Shown here: one piece after another, positions 1 to 11,039 of the stretch
How the letters are laid out: every line of letters starts with the position of its first letter
How positions within the stretch are numbered: the stretch's first letter is position 1
Origin: Mnemiopsis leidyi
Lineage: Eukaryota; Ctenophora; Tentaculata; Lobata; Bolinopsidae
Direction of reading: 5' to 3'
Assembly: GCA_000226015.1 (NCBI GenBank)
Contig: JH153110.1
Span: forward strand, 171,172 to 235,171
Length of the DNA stretch: 64,000 bases
The notes under the pieces: generated by a model
The model's input: only the letters and a program-made list of their open reading frames with translations
Databases searched by the model: none
Told to the model about the DNA's origin: nothing
Position numbers and translations under genes: made by a program

Positions 1-212
1 TGTTTACTGTTTACTGTTTACTGTTTACTGTTGTACTGTTAACTGTTAACTGTTTACTGTTTACTGTTTACTGTTTACTGTTTACTGTTTACTGTTTACT
101 GTTTACTGTTTACTGTTTACTGTTTACTGTTTACTGTTTACTGTTTACTGTTTACTGTTTACTGTTTACTGTTTACTGTTTACTGTTTACTGTTTAAAGT
201 TTACTGTTTACT
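1..212. repeat. TGTTTAC heptamer satellite
   Basis: A 7-bp unit (TGTTTAC) is repeated about 30 times with a few single-base variants near positions 33-52. It begins at the window edge, so the array probably continues to the left. No coding meaning. Confidence 0.95.
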
Positions 213-221
213 CTCGATATT

Positions 222-450
222 GGATGGAACTTATGGGTTGTGTAGTGGTATCTACACCTACTTTCTATGCAGAAGATTGGGGGTTCGATTCCCAGATCCG
301 CCAATTCTAGAGGAGTGCGCAAAGGGCATTTGCCTATACAATCTTCTTCGGTCGACTCAGCCGAATGACCGGGAAACCGTTATTGAGGGTAATAACTGTA
401 AAAGCCTGGGTACAGGTGTAACAAAATACTTACTAAGGCCAAGATGACGA
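222..450 (+). mobile_element. tRNA-derived SINE-like segment
   Basis: Positions 230-303 resemble a decayed tRNA: an A-box-like stretch (TTGTGTAGTGGT), a near-perfect B box (GGTTCGATTCC, about 282-292) and a CCGCCA end. The acceptor and T stems do not pair properly, so this is not a working tRNA. An unrelated body of about 150 bp follows, which is the layout of a tRNA-headed SINE. The ends are approximate, I saw no clear target-site duplication, and no second copy is visible in the window. Family unknown. Confidence 0.5.
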
Positions 451-516
451 ACCAATAACACCACACCTTTTAAAGCATAAGACACACAAAACTCCGGAGT
501 ATACTGAGAAACTTAC

Positions 517-1274
517 TTCGTGTTATCGGGTTTGTAATCAGGCTTGTCATCAGGATTGTGATCAGGCATGTGCTCAGGATTGTGATCAGGTATGTTCTCA
601 GGTTTTTGATCAGGCATGTCCTCTGTATTGTGATCAGGCTTGTAATCAGGCCTGTCCTCTGTAGTGTGATCAGGCTTGTCTTCCGGTTCTTTAAAAGAGT
701 AGACATGCTCGGTCGTGTTGATGCCTGCATGTCCCGGCGCAGTAGCCTTGTGTTTTGCCACTCTAGGTTTTCCTGCTCGACTCATTGCTCTGGCTGCCCA
801 CTTTTGAGCCAATTTCTGGACTTTGATGGGAGCCATTAGTTGTTTGGTATGAAGAATCAGTTCGGGGGCTTTTTCTGGTTCTGGTGCCTTGAAGGAGTGG
901 TCCACTGTTTTAACATGTCCCAGGGACGTAGTGTTGGCGGTCCGAGCGGTTCGAGTTGCAGGCACACGACCTCTAGGTCTAGGTTTGGAGTTGTTGAGTG
1001 TGTGAGACTTGAGACCGTTAGCCAGTAGAGTCTTGTGGGTGGCGTGACGTTTCGTAGATCTGGGTATGCAGGGAGCAGACCTGACTTTACGGTGGTGCAT
1101 CGTGTGCACCATCAGGGGAGTGTCGTGCATCCCATGACTCGTTCCACGTTTTGAAGCTGACCGGGGTCTGGGATCTCCGATGGTGGATGCACGAGGTCGG
1201 CTCCTAGACGGTGCGATTTGCCCTAAAGACGGGTTTGCAAACGAAAACTTGTTGAGATTCTGTGAGACAGACAT
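517..1274 (-). CDS. First coding exon of a basic, low-complexity protein (partial gene)
   Basis: An open frame of 252 codons runs from the ATG at 1272-1274 to a consensus donor (GTAAGT, 511-516), where the exon ends in phase 2. Reading on through the donor gives an immediate stop, as in the neighbouring genes, so this is an exon and not a complete ORF. The first 130 residues are Arg/Ser/Thr/His-rich. The last 60 are imperfect repeats of a Pro-Asp-(His/Tyr/Gln)-(Asn/Lys)-(Thr/Pro)-Glu type, strongly charged and surely disordered. No signal peptide or known domain. The next exon must lie in the first 510 bp or left of the window; none is convincing here. Same strand, same layout and same splice phase as the exons at 2690-3483 and 4927-5522. 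Function unknown. Confidence 0.6.
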
Positions 1275-1890
1275 GATTGAAGTAGTGGAAACTTCCCATC
1301 AAAGTTCTGATTTACTGTAAAGTTTTTAGGGTGAAGTGGCTCTGAAGTGAGACTTGGCGATAACAAATTTAAGACGATATCGGGAGTTGTTGTTTTGTAG
1401 CTGCAGAAAGGTCAGCACGATGCAGATAACGAGTTTCTAGTTGAAGATGTGCTGTACGAGACTGTATTTCTATCCGAGCCATGCACGTGAAAGAGCTAGC
1501 TTGAAATTCTCTGATAGCGTCAAATCTTGCTCTGTTGCTGTTTAAATCTTTGTTAAAACTCTTGCATGACAGTTGAGGAACACCACACTCAAATTCCCGC
1601 TCGTTTCTACACAGATATAACCGTTAACTTCCGGCTGTGTTGTCGGTCCAAAAGTCTACAATACCAATGCACCACAATCACTCTTAAACTGCACTGCAAA
1701 TATCGCGTTGTCCGAGGTTCCGGAGAACATGGTTATTGCCACTATAGAGTATAAAAGTCGAAAAAGAGGAAATGGCTAAATATTAGGGGTATTGGCTAAT
1801 CAAGTGGTCAGAGTTGCATTTTTGCTTTAAGCGATTTAAACTTTTGGTGATTGACATACATTAATCCAAAGACACGAGAAAAAGTATTGG
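1275..1890. other. Upstream flank of the 517-1274 exon
   Basis: This would hold the promoter of the minus-strand gene at 517-1274. I see no clear TATA box and no supported gene. Confidence 0.4.
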
Positions 1891-1945
1891 ATGGGATTAG
1901 CCGGTTTTGGATTCATGGAAGCGAATAATCAAGTACGATGTATAG
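1891..1945 (+). CDS. Possible first exon, 18 codons
   Basis: An ATG opens a frame reading MGLAGFGFMEANNQVRCI, ending in phase 1 at a consensus donor (GTGAGT, 1946-1951). No matching downstream acceptor is convincing: the heptamer array begins 25 bp further on and the next coding sequence is on the other strand. It is either a real first exon of a plus-strand transcript or chance. Confidence 0.25.
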
Positions 1946-1976
1946 GTGAGTAACTCATTCCATCCACACGATTCCC

Positions 1977-2217
1977 ATGTCCCATTTCACATTTCACATT
2001 TCCCATTTCCCATTTCCCATGTCCCATTTCCCATTTCACATTTCAGATTTCCCATTTCCCATTTCACATTTCACATTTCCCATTTCCCATTTCCCATTTC
2101 CCATTTCACATTTCACATTTCACATTTCCCATGTCCCATTTCCCATTTCCCATGTCCCATTTCCCATTTCTCATTTCCCATTTCCCATTTCCCATTTCCC
2201 ATTTTCCATTTCCCATC
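1977..2217. repeat. CCCATTT/CACATTT heptamer array
   Basis: A 7-bp unit alternates between CCCATTT and variants such as CACATTT and CCCATGT over about 240 bp. The long open frames across it on the plus strand are artefacts of the period, which is not a multiple of three and so reads open in several frames. Confidence 0.95.
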
Positions 2218-2689
2218 TGAACTTCGATTTTCATGACCAATGGCCAACTTGTTGTACTCAGCAAATGTATCACGACAAGATTTTAAAAAGGATAAAGGTA
2301 AGGGCTCTCACATAACGAGAATACCATTGAGTTTTCATATATAAAATTTCATATATAAAAATTTCATATCTAAAACAGTAAAACGTCGATGTAGAATTTA
2401 GAGCTTCGGCCAGGATATGTGTAAGCTTTGGTGACTGCCGCCACCGAGGGTAGGTCCTACTGGTTTGATATACTATAGAACAAAAATTAGGTAACATATT
2501 TACCTATACAAACATTTTTACGGCCAAATTTGACTGCTTTTTGTTCAAGAACTAATTTTTGTCTAGCAAAATTGGGAAGTTTGGAATGAAACGGACACAA
2601 ACACGCTAACAGATCCAAAAAATTACAATATTAAACAGTGATGTATCAGAAATTGTGCAAGATTAGGTCCAACTGTAACTGATACTCAC

Positions 2690-3483
2690 TTATCTTGGCC
2701 ACTTTTCTTGTGTTTGGACTTCGAGCTGGTAACACTATCTATCGACATGATGGGAGAGAGAATTGAAAACTTCTGTTCCATTATTTTCAGAAGTGGATCT
2801 GATTCATCGGGGTTTTTCTCAAGAGTCGCCAGATCAACATCGGACTGAGTCTTTGGCAACAAGTCCTTCTTCTCTTGTTGATTACCTCGTAGATTGTCTC
2901 CATAATCTCGGAGTCCCGGACTCTGGGTACTGGTACTCGGAGCTTGATTCGGTCTTTTTGATAGGTTCAGAGAACTCCCATTAAACTTGTTCCTATCTTG
3001 AGGGCCGTGCCTTTCTTCCTCGCACGCTAAAAATAGATTAGTCATGCTCCTATCCATGGCCATCCTGTCAGTAGCTACAGAGAGTCCCCTCATGTAGCGT
3101 CCAGCAGCACTGCTTCCCCCGGTATAAAGCCTTTCAGACGACTCTCTTTGAGACCTGGTTGGCGAAGTGTCGGGTATTCTACCAGGGTTTCTTTTCAGAT
3201 CTTCTCGAGATTGCTGTCCCCTAAATATATGCTGGGTGCTCAGAGGTTTTATCAGATTCATGGAGGATCCTCCGCCGACGAGATGCGAGTTTCTAACGTT
3301 GACAGAAAGTCCACCGCCGATGGATCTTCCTTTTGGCTTGGGTTTGGCACCGCCAGCAGCACCCCCTCCTTTCCTAGCTCCGGCACCGGCCTTAGCTCCA
3401 CGCCCTCCTTTAGCGCCGCCACCGCCGACTCTCTTGGCGCCACCGCCAACTCTTTTTGCACCTCCGGGTTTAGGAGCAGGCAT
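2690..3483 (-). CDS. First coding exon of a Gly/Lys/Ala-rich protein (partial gene)
   Basis: The ATG at 3481-3483 follows an in-frame TGA. The frame gives 264 codons and ends in phase 2 at a consensus donor (GTGAGT, 2684-2689). Residues 1-55 are almost only Gly, Ala, Lys, Arg and Pro (blocks such as AKRVGGG). Residues 60-260 are Ser/Asn/Arg-rich with several SxNL-type patches (SSMNL, SMTNL, SSLNL) and a Lys-rich tail. No membrane segment or catalytic motif, so probably an intrinsically disordered basic protein. The terminal exon was not found with certainty: a GC-richer stretch at about 2400-2480 on the same strand is open after a pyrimidine-rich acceptor, but its best frame does not match phase 2. 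The gene sits head-to-tail between two genes of the same design and may be a paralogue of them. Confidence 0.65.
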
Positions 3484-3758
3484 AAGGCGTCAAATTACAC
3501 AAGATTCGAGCGTATGATGTACAATAATTGTAGACACGGTAACGAAAAACGAAAGAGAAATGTACGTTTCTAAGCGCGGACGGTTTGTTATAACACGTGT
3601 TTCGCAAGCAGAATAATCTAGCCGAACACTGCTTGTGTATCTTTGTTCTGTACTTGTCCACATTTAGACTTTTATCCTCTCGGTTTTTAATTAGTGAAGA
3701 GTTAAGCTTATTGATTAGCTGATCAACTTAAAATTTGCGCTTTAAAGTTATTTCGCAT

Positions 3759-5522
3759 TTACGATATTCTAGTTTTTGTAGCTTTGGTATTTCCGATCCT
3801 GAAAACTATAAATTGACTAAAAATGTTCGTTGAAACTTTCACACATTGGAATATTTTAACCATAATTAATTTATCTGCATTGAAATGGCTATTCATCTTG
3901 ATCTCGATCGTTTTAACAAATTCGTACACAAATTCAAAACATACTTGTTTCAACGATAAGATATGACAATTGATAAACTGAACGTCAGTATCAGATTCAG
4001 ACATTCAAAGAGCTTCGAAATTCGGCTATATGCGCATTTCATAAATCGGAGGTTAAAAGTTTGGTAATAACATAGAATTTGCATGCCAATACACAATAAA
4101 AACATAAGTTTACCTGAGACATGCATACGCACACATGCTGCAACTTCATGCCTCAACAACTCACAGCCGCTCAATATCCTGAAACTTCATCCTCTCCAGG
4201 TCCCTGTAGGTGAGATCCCTGTGTACATCCGCCTCCGTCCCCTCTAGTCTCTCCTCCTTCTGGTACTTCGCCCCCGTGATCAACTTGGTTGCCACCACGT
4301 CCTGTATGATGGGGGCTATCTTGTCACCCCAGCTGTTCTCCTCCCCCTCGTCTCCACTACCCAGACCAGAGGAGCCTGGCATGGTTTTCGTCTTCTTGGA
4401 TCTGCTGAGCAGGAAGGCTCTTGCGCGTCCCTTTGCTTTGCTGGCAAGGGCCTTTGATGTTGGATCCTTTTTCTTGTCTTCATCTTTCTTGTCCGCTTTT
4501 TTGTCTTTGTCCTTACCTAATCTGAATTTTGAACTTTTGCTTTAAGGCCGTTACAACCGGTTTTAAATGTTTGCAGCCCTCACTTCACTCATCTTTCTTT
4601 CTCGCAATTATCACTTGTTCTGTAGATTCGTTCAACTGAGTAACATCAACTCAAAAACATCAATTGAATAACATCAGCATCTTTTCCTCTGCGTCATACT
4701 GGTTCATTCCTTTTCACTTTTTTTTCATTTCCACACGATTAATTTCTCGCTTGACGCTGTACTCTGCTTTCAATTAATCACTTACCACAAAAGCAGTTAT
4801 TGACAAAAGTTTAATGCTGCACTAATCACTTTTACTTTTGCTGCACTCTTGATATATATCCAAACTGTATACAGTTACGTAAGTACAAGACCACAAAAAG
4901 TATTGTATAACAAATATTTAACTCACTTGAATTTGTCTTCTTTCTTGATAATCGTGATTGGCATTTTCAAATCTCCGTCTCCAGGCCTCCTTGAGACATT
5001 CATGAGAGCCGGCTCCATCATTTTATTTCTCCCGAAATTATCCGCAGGCTGAATTGTAGTCGGAGGTTCCTTGATGACAGAGGCTGGGTTGAAATTTTGA
5101 GTTCTTAAAGCCTGCTTACTCTGCTGGTAGCTTTGACCGAGGCTGGCATCATTGTGAACCTGACCATGTGCTCTGAGAGGAACAGGAGACTTTGCCCCCG
5201 GGACCCCCTTCTGCCCAGGGGCACATAGTCTGTTGCCTGCTGCACCTGGCTTGGACATCATACCTCCTCCTGGCTTCATTCCGACTCCTGCACCGTGTCT
5301 CCCTCCCATGGCGGTCCCAGCACCGGGCCTTGAGGAACCCATTCTGTTACCGGGTCCAGACCCCATCTTATTGGCTCCCATCTTGTTTGCTCCCATCTTG
5401 TTTGCTCCCATCTTGTTTGCTCCCATTTTGTTTGCTCCCATCTTACCCCCTCCCCCCATTTTGCCGCCGACTTTAGCTCCCATACGCCCGGCGCCCCCTC
5501 TTCCTCCCATTTTGGGTGGCAT
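3759..5522 (-). CDS. Complete 3-exon gene, 330-aa Gly/Met/Lys-rich basic protein
   Basis: Exons 5522-4927, 4521-4165 and 3798-3759 join in matching phase (phase 2 at both junctions), total 993 nt, ending in TAA. Donors are GTGAGT (4921-4926 and 4159-4164); the last acceptor is TTTTCAG. Residues 1-90 are Gly/Met/Lys repeats, including five copies of KMGAN. Residues 100-198 are Pro/Gln/Asn-rich. Exon 2 starts with a very charged Lys/Asp stretch, then a soluble-looking segment (about 258-318) with GDKIAPIIQDVVATKLITGA and an acidic/Arg-rich helix-like end. Exon 3 adds 12 residues ending TRIS. No known domain recognised; a nuclear or cytoskeletal disordered protein is possible but unproven. The sum of exon lengths divides by three, which supports the model. 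A long hexamer satellite begins 130 bp upstream of the ATG. Confidence 0.7.
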
Positions 5523-5652
5523 CTCTTAGTCAAACTATGTACCGACCATTGTTTCTTTGTCTGTAGGATTGAAATGGGTGATTGTGTAAAACGTGGAAGA
5601 TTTCAGCTGACTTAAGAAATTCATAGAATTGTAAACAAATTAATATATAAGG

Positions 5653-5940
5653 TTCTAATTCTAATTCTAATTCTAATTCTAATTCTAATTCTAATTCTAA
5701 TTCTAATTCTAATTCTAATTCTAATTCTAATTCTAATTCTAATTCTAATTCTAATTCTAATTCTAATTCTAATTCTAATTCTAATTCTAATTCTAATTCT
5801 AATTCTAATTCTAATTCTAATTCTAATTCTAATTCTAATTCTAATTCTAATTCTAATTCTAATTCTAATTCTAATCCTAATTCTAATTCTAATTCTAATT
5901 CTAATTCTAATTCTAATTCTAATTCTAATTCTAATTCTAA
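5653..5940. repeat. TTCTAA hexamer satellite, 48 units
   Basis: 288 bp of perfect TTCTAA units with one substitution near 5873. The minus-strand reading frame of alternating Leu-Glu is an artefact. The array lies upstream of the 330-aa gene, where it could affect promoter spacing. Confidence 0.97.
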
Positions 5941-8915
5941 GGTCAATCGGTCAATATACGTATTACGTGTTGGGTCATCATTCGTTTTCGGTCATAAAGA
6001 CCTTGTAAAACGCAAGCTAGAATTCCCCAGAAATTATAAATTTAAGGTAAGGTTGTTTAGTGCGACTATCAAAAATGAGAGCAATATAAAAACAAAATTA
6101 AAACCGAGTTGCTGACAAGAATTAGGGCCAAAAAGCTGTTGAGTGTTGAGGTAAAAAAAGAAAGAAAGAAAGTATACTCACAACCTTAGCACTATAGTAA
6201 AAACATTAAGCCGGAAATAAATATTCGGTATTTCGGTATTTTTAAAATTGCCTGAGAACCTATAATTTGTGTTGTTGTTCGCCAAGTCTCATATCAAGTA
6301 AATTTCGATAAACAAGAAAACATCGATACCTATAATACTCGCTTGTGTGTCAGAAATCTAGAATTGCTGCATTAGTAACTTAGTAATGTGCCAGCAAATG
6401 GTGAAGAGTCTTTTACTGTAAAGATTGTCCAAATCATTCCCGACAGATTTGACAAGTATTATCGGATAAAACCATGAAATATTCACAGGATGTGTTACAA
6501 AGACATGCCAGTACTTCGCCCTGTAAATCTAGGTTTAAAAATTTTGTTGAGAGAAATGTAGAGCAGAACTAGAACAAGTTATATTACATTTGGCCGAAAA
6601 TCTTAAACCTTACTTTTTCTTACGGCTCATAATGTTGGTCACATACAACGAACAGAATATGAAAACTAAACAGCTTTGACAGTTCAAATCATAGCATGGT
6701 TGAGGAAATTTCTGCCAGCCACAATAAAAGGTAGCACTAAATGACTATAAAATGATTTTATTAACCTGTCAATAGCAAAGCTTCAAAGAGCTGTGATAAA
6801 GCGTTTAAAGGGTGTGATGCTAAGCAATATCGGAGGAAGGAACATAGATAGAACGAGCCAAAAATTGTGGTGGAGAGACAACTGTTGCCCGGCTGTGAGC
6901 CCGGTTTGACCATGGTACTATGGTAGCTCTTTTACTGGGCTTTCTGTTATCTCTGATTGGTTTATAGGCTATCCAGCGCATTTTTGTAAAAACAATACGT
7001 ATACGTATTGTTTTTACAAAAATGGAGTGAATCTCCACCTAATTAATCATTTCAGAAGTTGCATCATGCCTGTTCTTAGAAAAATAAAAATCCCAATTTT
7101 TGCTAAGACTCCCATTATGGACCAAGGAGAACCAAAAACTACTTTCGATTATAGATTCCTCCAGTCGACATAAATTGATTCTACATCTTTGCGGCATAAA
7201 AACTTATTAAAGCAGTGATATGCGCTCCCCAACTTAAGAAAATTTGTCAGAGCATAAGCTTCAAGAAAACAGAAGTGCTGCCGATATAGTATGGCTGAGT
7301 CAAAATTTCGATAGGACAACGATGTTGACAAAAAACGATTCAAATTTTATTTTGCCAATTGGCCCAATTGTATATTTGTACAATGAACACGAATGTATTA
7401 TGATGCCACTGGTATAAAAAGGATAGAAGAAGTACGAACAAGTGGCTTTATGAATTTTCTTCCGGGATTCCATTTCGCAATACACACTCATATACCTATA
7501 TTAATATGGACTTAAGATTTCAGCCAATAAGAAGCATCAAATATTAACAACTTAACAAGGAAGGTTTAGATCGGATTTATCATTCTGGATAATTTCATTG
7601 ATTTAATCTTAATCAAATTGAAGAAGTAAGGAATTTCCGTTTAGCTCGATGGCAGAATGGAGTCCTAGTAAACCATCCAGCGATAGTCTGCTTAGTCTTA
7701 GGTTTAATATCCTGTGGGATCTGCATCCTTTTGAAAGTGTCGGCGAACTATTTTGATTTTTAAAAGCAACATCTCGTTCAATCAGTATTGATTACTTTGT
7801 GACTCGGATAAATTGAAACGTCAGGCAATCAAGATATCAAGACATTGCACTCGTTCAAAAATACGTAACAAAAGTTATTGAACATGAGAGTTGATGTTTA
7901 TAGGAACTAAAATCAAACAACTGTAAAGAAAAAAACAGAATATTGGAATTTGGTGTAGGGAAAAAATCGGACATCCCATGATGGACTGTTAAAGGCAAGC
8001 TCAATCCAAGCATGTGAAGGGATGATAAAAACCTAACTCATATCACAAGGTAAGACAAAAGCTGTTTTGGAGTATCATGATTGTTGTGGTTGGAATTTTT
8101 ATAGTTTTACAGCGGTCAGCGTTGAATTGCGGGATTGTGGTTAAATTTACCACAGCCTTGAGCAGCTTGATATGAAAGCTGAGCTAACAAAGACGTTCCC
8201 AAATTGTGTTCCAAATTTCACCTATGTGAGTTTCACACCACGTACAATGATACTTACTCACATTACTCACTTACACTTACTCATTCTTAATTATAGATAA
8301 AGCATCGGACTCCAATTACCCTATGGCATCTAAAGATACTGCAGATATGCTATGGTATCTAAATGCAGCAAATAACTTTAAAAAATGGCTGACAAACAAA
8401 TAAGGAACTTAAAACCAAGGAAAGATTGAAAACTGATGAGAGAAGTATAAAAGTAACTCTAACTTCACATCCTGTCACTTCAACTAGTCTAACTTATAAC
8501 TTGTAGCTTTAAATTCGGTTTCAAATTTATTATAACACTGCAATTATAACTACTTTCCCAAAACACTATATAGATAATAGAAACTATATAAAGCACTATA
8601 GCTAGAAAACTCTAGCGGACGAATTAAAGCTTTAAAGGCACACAAAGCAAGGATTTCTGATAGTCTCATCGGATCAAAGTAACATACATGAGGTTGGGGG
8701 CGACCCGTATCACTAATCTAATATGCTATTATGACCTGTTTGCCCGGGTTGTATGGTAATATAGGATAAGGAAGTTTTTGGAGCGGCCAAACATAACTTT
8801 TATTAAGCGTGCTTTTGTAAACGTTTTTTGTTTTTTCCTCATTTTCAGTGCTCATGATGACATAATTATCTAATGATAAAATTGTAGATGTTAAACATTT
8901 TTAAAACGGTAAATA
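5941..8915. other. Non-coding AT-rich stretch
   Basis: No exon pair with matching phase and good splice sites was found here. It contains one perfect palindrome (6979-7024), listed separately. The region around 6880-7030 is GC-richer and looks like a repeat copy. Confidence 0.5.
6979..7024. repeat. Perfect 46-bp palindrome without spacer
   Basis: The left arm CATTTTTGTAAAAACAATAC plus GTA (6979-7001) is followed directly by its exact reverse complement (7002-7024). The symmetry stops at both outer ends. It may be the core of a miniature transposon, but I see no matching flanking repeats. Confidence 0.9.
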
Positions 8916-8961
8916 ATGCAGGTTTCAAAGAAACTAAGATTCGCATTTCTGTCGGACCGGG
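8916..8961 (+). CDS. Possible small exon before a strong donor
   Basis: An ATG at 8916 reads MQVSKKLRFAFLSDR and stops in phase 1 at GTAAGT (8962-8967). The same segment can also be read as an internal exon after the acceptor AATGCAG (8914-8920), giving phase 2 at its end. The plausible partner exon at 9072-9170 expects phase 0 (or phase 2 if an AG six bases further in is used), so the reading is unsettled. Confidence 0.25.
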
Positions 8962-9071
8962 GTAAGTTTTATTTAGGGTTAAGTAGTTATGAAGCTTTGA
9001 TTTTTGATTTGGAAATAGCTAAGTTCCTGCATATGCGGTAGTGATACTACTTAAAGTAAACTGGTTTTTAG

Positions 9072-9170
9072 GTGAGATCCTATGTCAATAAGATCAACCG
9101 GATGAATGACTCAAGACAGCATACTGAGAAGTATGATGTGCAGCACTTCAATTTAACTACTAGTGTCTGA
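9072..9170 (+). CDS. Possible terminal exon, 32 codons
   Basis: After the acceptor GGTTTTTAG the sequence is open for 32 codons to TGA, including NKINRMNDSRQHTEKYDV and an NLT sequon near the end. The composition is protein-like. Upstream exon uncertain (see 8916-8961). No family recognised. Confidence 0.3.
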   Translation: MRSYVNKINRMNDSRQHTEKYDVQHFNLTTSV

Positions 9171-9417
9171 ATAAGTGCCTCGAAATTAGATTATGTACAT
9201 TTAAGGGTAATAACTAATCATTTGCGAGTGCCTTAGATCATGGTCACTATAACGTGTTTACTGCAAAGGTGCTACAGTACTTATAACAGTGTACTACTAT
9301 TGACGTAAAATAAAAATTAAATTTAGAGCTAGTAAAGCAAGCGTTGCAGGCTGATTCTAATAGCCTATCCACATATCATACTGTATACAGCTTACTCAAG
9401 CAGTAAGTACTGCTTAC

Positions 9418-9451
9418 TTACGTAGACTGCTTACTTAAGCAGTCTACGTAA
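9418..9451. repeat. Hairpin, 16-bp arms with 2-nt spacer
   Basis: TTACGTAGACTGCTTA is followed by CT and then its exact reverse complement. A partial related motif (GCAGTAAGTACTGCTTAC) lies just before it, so the locus may have grown by duplication. Confidence 0.85.
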
Positions 9452-9579
9452 CGCTGTGTGAACAAACAAACCGTACGACGAAACAGAAAACAGAGAGTAG
9501 CGTTCTCACGACAATCTAACCTTGAGAGAATATCTATAGGAAGTCGTTTGGAAGCCTCCCTCCAAGAGTATCGCAGCCC

Positions 9580-9660
9580 ATCACGTGATTAAGCACAGGT
9601 AGCTGATTGGTTAAGCGACACTAAGAAAGGGACGTGATTGGTCAACGGATTTCGTTTGAC
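9580..9660. promoter_or_regulatory. Promoter-like cluster: E-box and two CCAAT boxes
   Basis: ATCACGTGAT (about 9580-9589) is followed by two GATTGGT (inverted CCAAT) motifs within 60 bp. No transcript start or downstream gene can be tied to it, so it is only a candidate regulatory block. Confidence 0.3.
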
Positions 9661-9931
9661 TCCCCTCCGCATGCACCTTGGAGCTTGTCAAACTGACATG
9701 TTTCATCCGTCACTTTCCAGCAAGGAGTCGCAGTGAAACGTGTGAAGACGTGAAGTATGTCACAAGACAAGGAAACAAGGACCTGTGAAATCGTGATATC
9801 CGGACTAAGGCGACTATCTTGTACACGGTGGTTGAGTAGGTCATGTAGCTGGGGATTATAAGATGTAGGAGCTGTGTTTGTATAGTTGTGAAGGGATGGG
9901 TTGCATTAGAATTACATAATGGTACCCTACA

Positions 9932-10260
9932 CAAACGGTTTATCCGGGAAAGCGGACCAACTGATCCTAACTCAACCTTCATTTCGAAGTGATGATGTGG
10001 CTGAATTGAATTAACTTGAGAACAAAATTATGATGGAGAGGAACAGGTTTAAGCTTAGTCAGCATCTATGATGTTACAAACCCTCTGGGGCATTACTGCA
10101 CCCTGTCCCCAGGCTTACAGTAATGTTAAAACAAGAAACAAACAAACACAGATACAAACCAAATGTATTTGGCTACATAAGCTACTTAGCTAACTCAGAA
10201 AGGGACTGAGTACTGGTTTAACATAGGTCTGTCTAAAACATAATGCCTTTTCGTACTCTA
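9932..10260 (+). repeat. Dispersed repeat, copy 1
   Basis: This stretch aligns in the same orientation with 63425-63785. Shared blocks include GATCCTAACTCAAC, GATGTTACAAACCCTCTGGG and AACAAGAAACAAACAAA. Roughly three quarters of positions agree by eye. Copy 1 lacks about 45 bp present in copy 2. No protein frame is shared. Unknown family. Confidence 0.75.
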
Positions 10261-10554
10261 CTTAGCATTATAAGTCATTACGACTTACTTTCCCATTTCC
10301 AAATGACAAGTTTAAAAGGCAATAAAAATCATCCATCAAAAGTATCTTCCTCTTAAGCTTATAAGCTTGTGAGGCGGTCGCATACACCCAAGGTTTGGCT
10401 TTTGGTCAATTTATAAGCTTATAGTTAGGACTTACCTACATAACTCTTACCCTCATCAGGAAAGGTAACCGATGTGACAGTAGAAAAATACCAATGGAAA
10501 TATTTTCTTTGGACAATTCATTTGCTTCTTAGCTGTATATTCATTTTTTCCCGT

Positions 10555-10592
10555 CAAATGCCTTTTGCGCCGAAGGCGCAAAAAGGCATTAC
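10555..10592. repeat. Hairpin with GC-rich stem
   Basis: AATGCCTTTTGCGCC, a GAA loop and GGCGCAAAAAGGCATT form a stem of about 15 bp with one bulged base. There is no adjacent gene end for which it could serve as a terminator. Confidence 0.7.
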
Positions 10593-11039
10593 TAAGGGTT
10601 AACGATCGAGGGGGTGGTTGGAGAATGTGCATACTAGGTTTATGTCGTGTGTACGTTCGTGCGTTACGCTCGTGCGCGCGCTCCTTTATCAAACTTAATC
10701 ATGTATACGAATACAATAATAGCTGTGTTACCAGACTTAACTGCCTCCGGCCGACGAATGTAGTTCACATTATGCAATGTTTACATGATTGCCTCAATTA
10801 TTTGTTCTTATCATGCAACAATCGCAACTAGAAGTACCATGTCAATCAAGAGATACGATCAAAATTATTTTAAACTGAAGTTTTATTGAGTAATTTGTCT
10901 TGAATGACAGATTACCTAGATTGAAAGATGAATGTAACACGATTTTAAACGTTCAGCCGGACAATTTTAATTAACGACTAATCCACACCATTTGTAAAAA
11001 CACATGAACGTTGTACGAATAAAGGTCGCATATACAATA

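Noticed and set aside
230-303. Functional tRNA gene
   Set aside because: A and B boxes are present but the acceptor and T stems do not pair and the anticodon arm is malformed; better explained as a SINE head.
1946-2315. Plus-strand frames rich in His-Phe-Pro
   Set aside because: Product of the CCCATTT heptamer array.
2395-2480. Terminal exon for the 2690-3483 gene
   Set aside because: GC-richer and open (PTLGGGSHQSLHISWPKL in one frame), but the frame after the best acceptor is phase 0 or 1, not the needed phase 2.
5192-5529. Pro/Leu/Ile-rich plus-strand frames
   Set aside because: Antisense of the KMGAN-repeat exon.
5530-5946. Minus-strand frame of alternating Leu-Glu, 138 codons
   Set aside because: It is the TTCTAA hexamer read in one frame; the period of six keeps it open.
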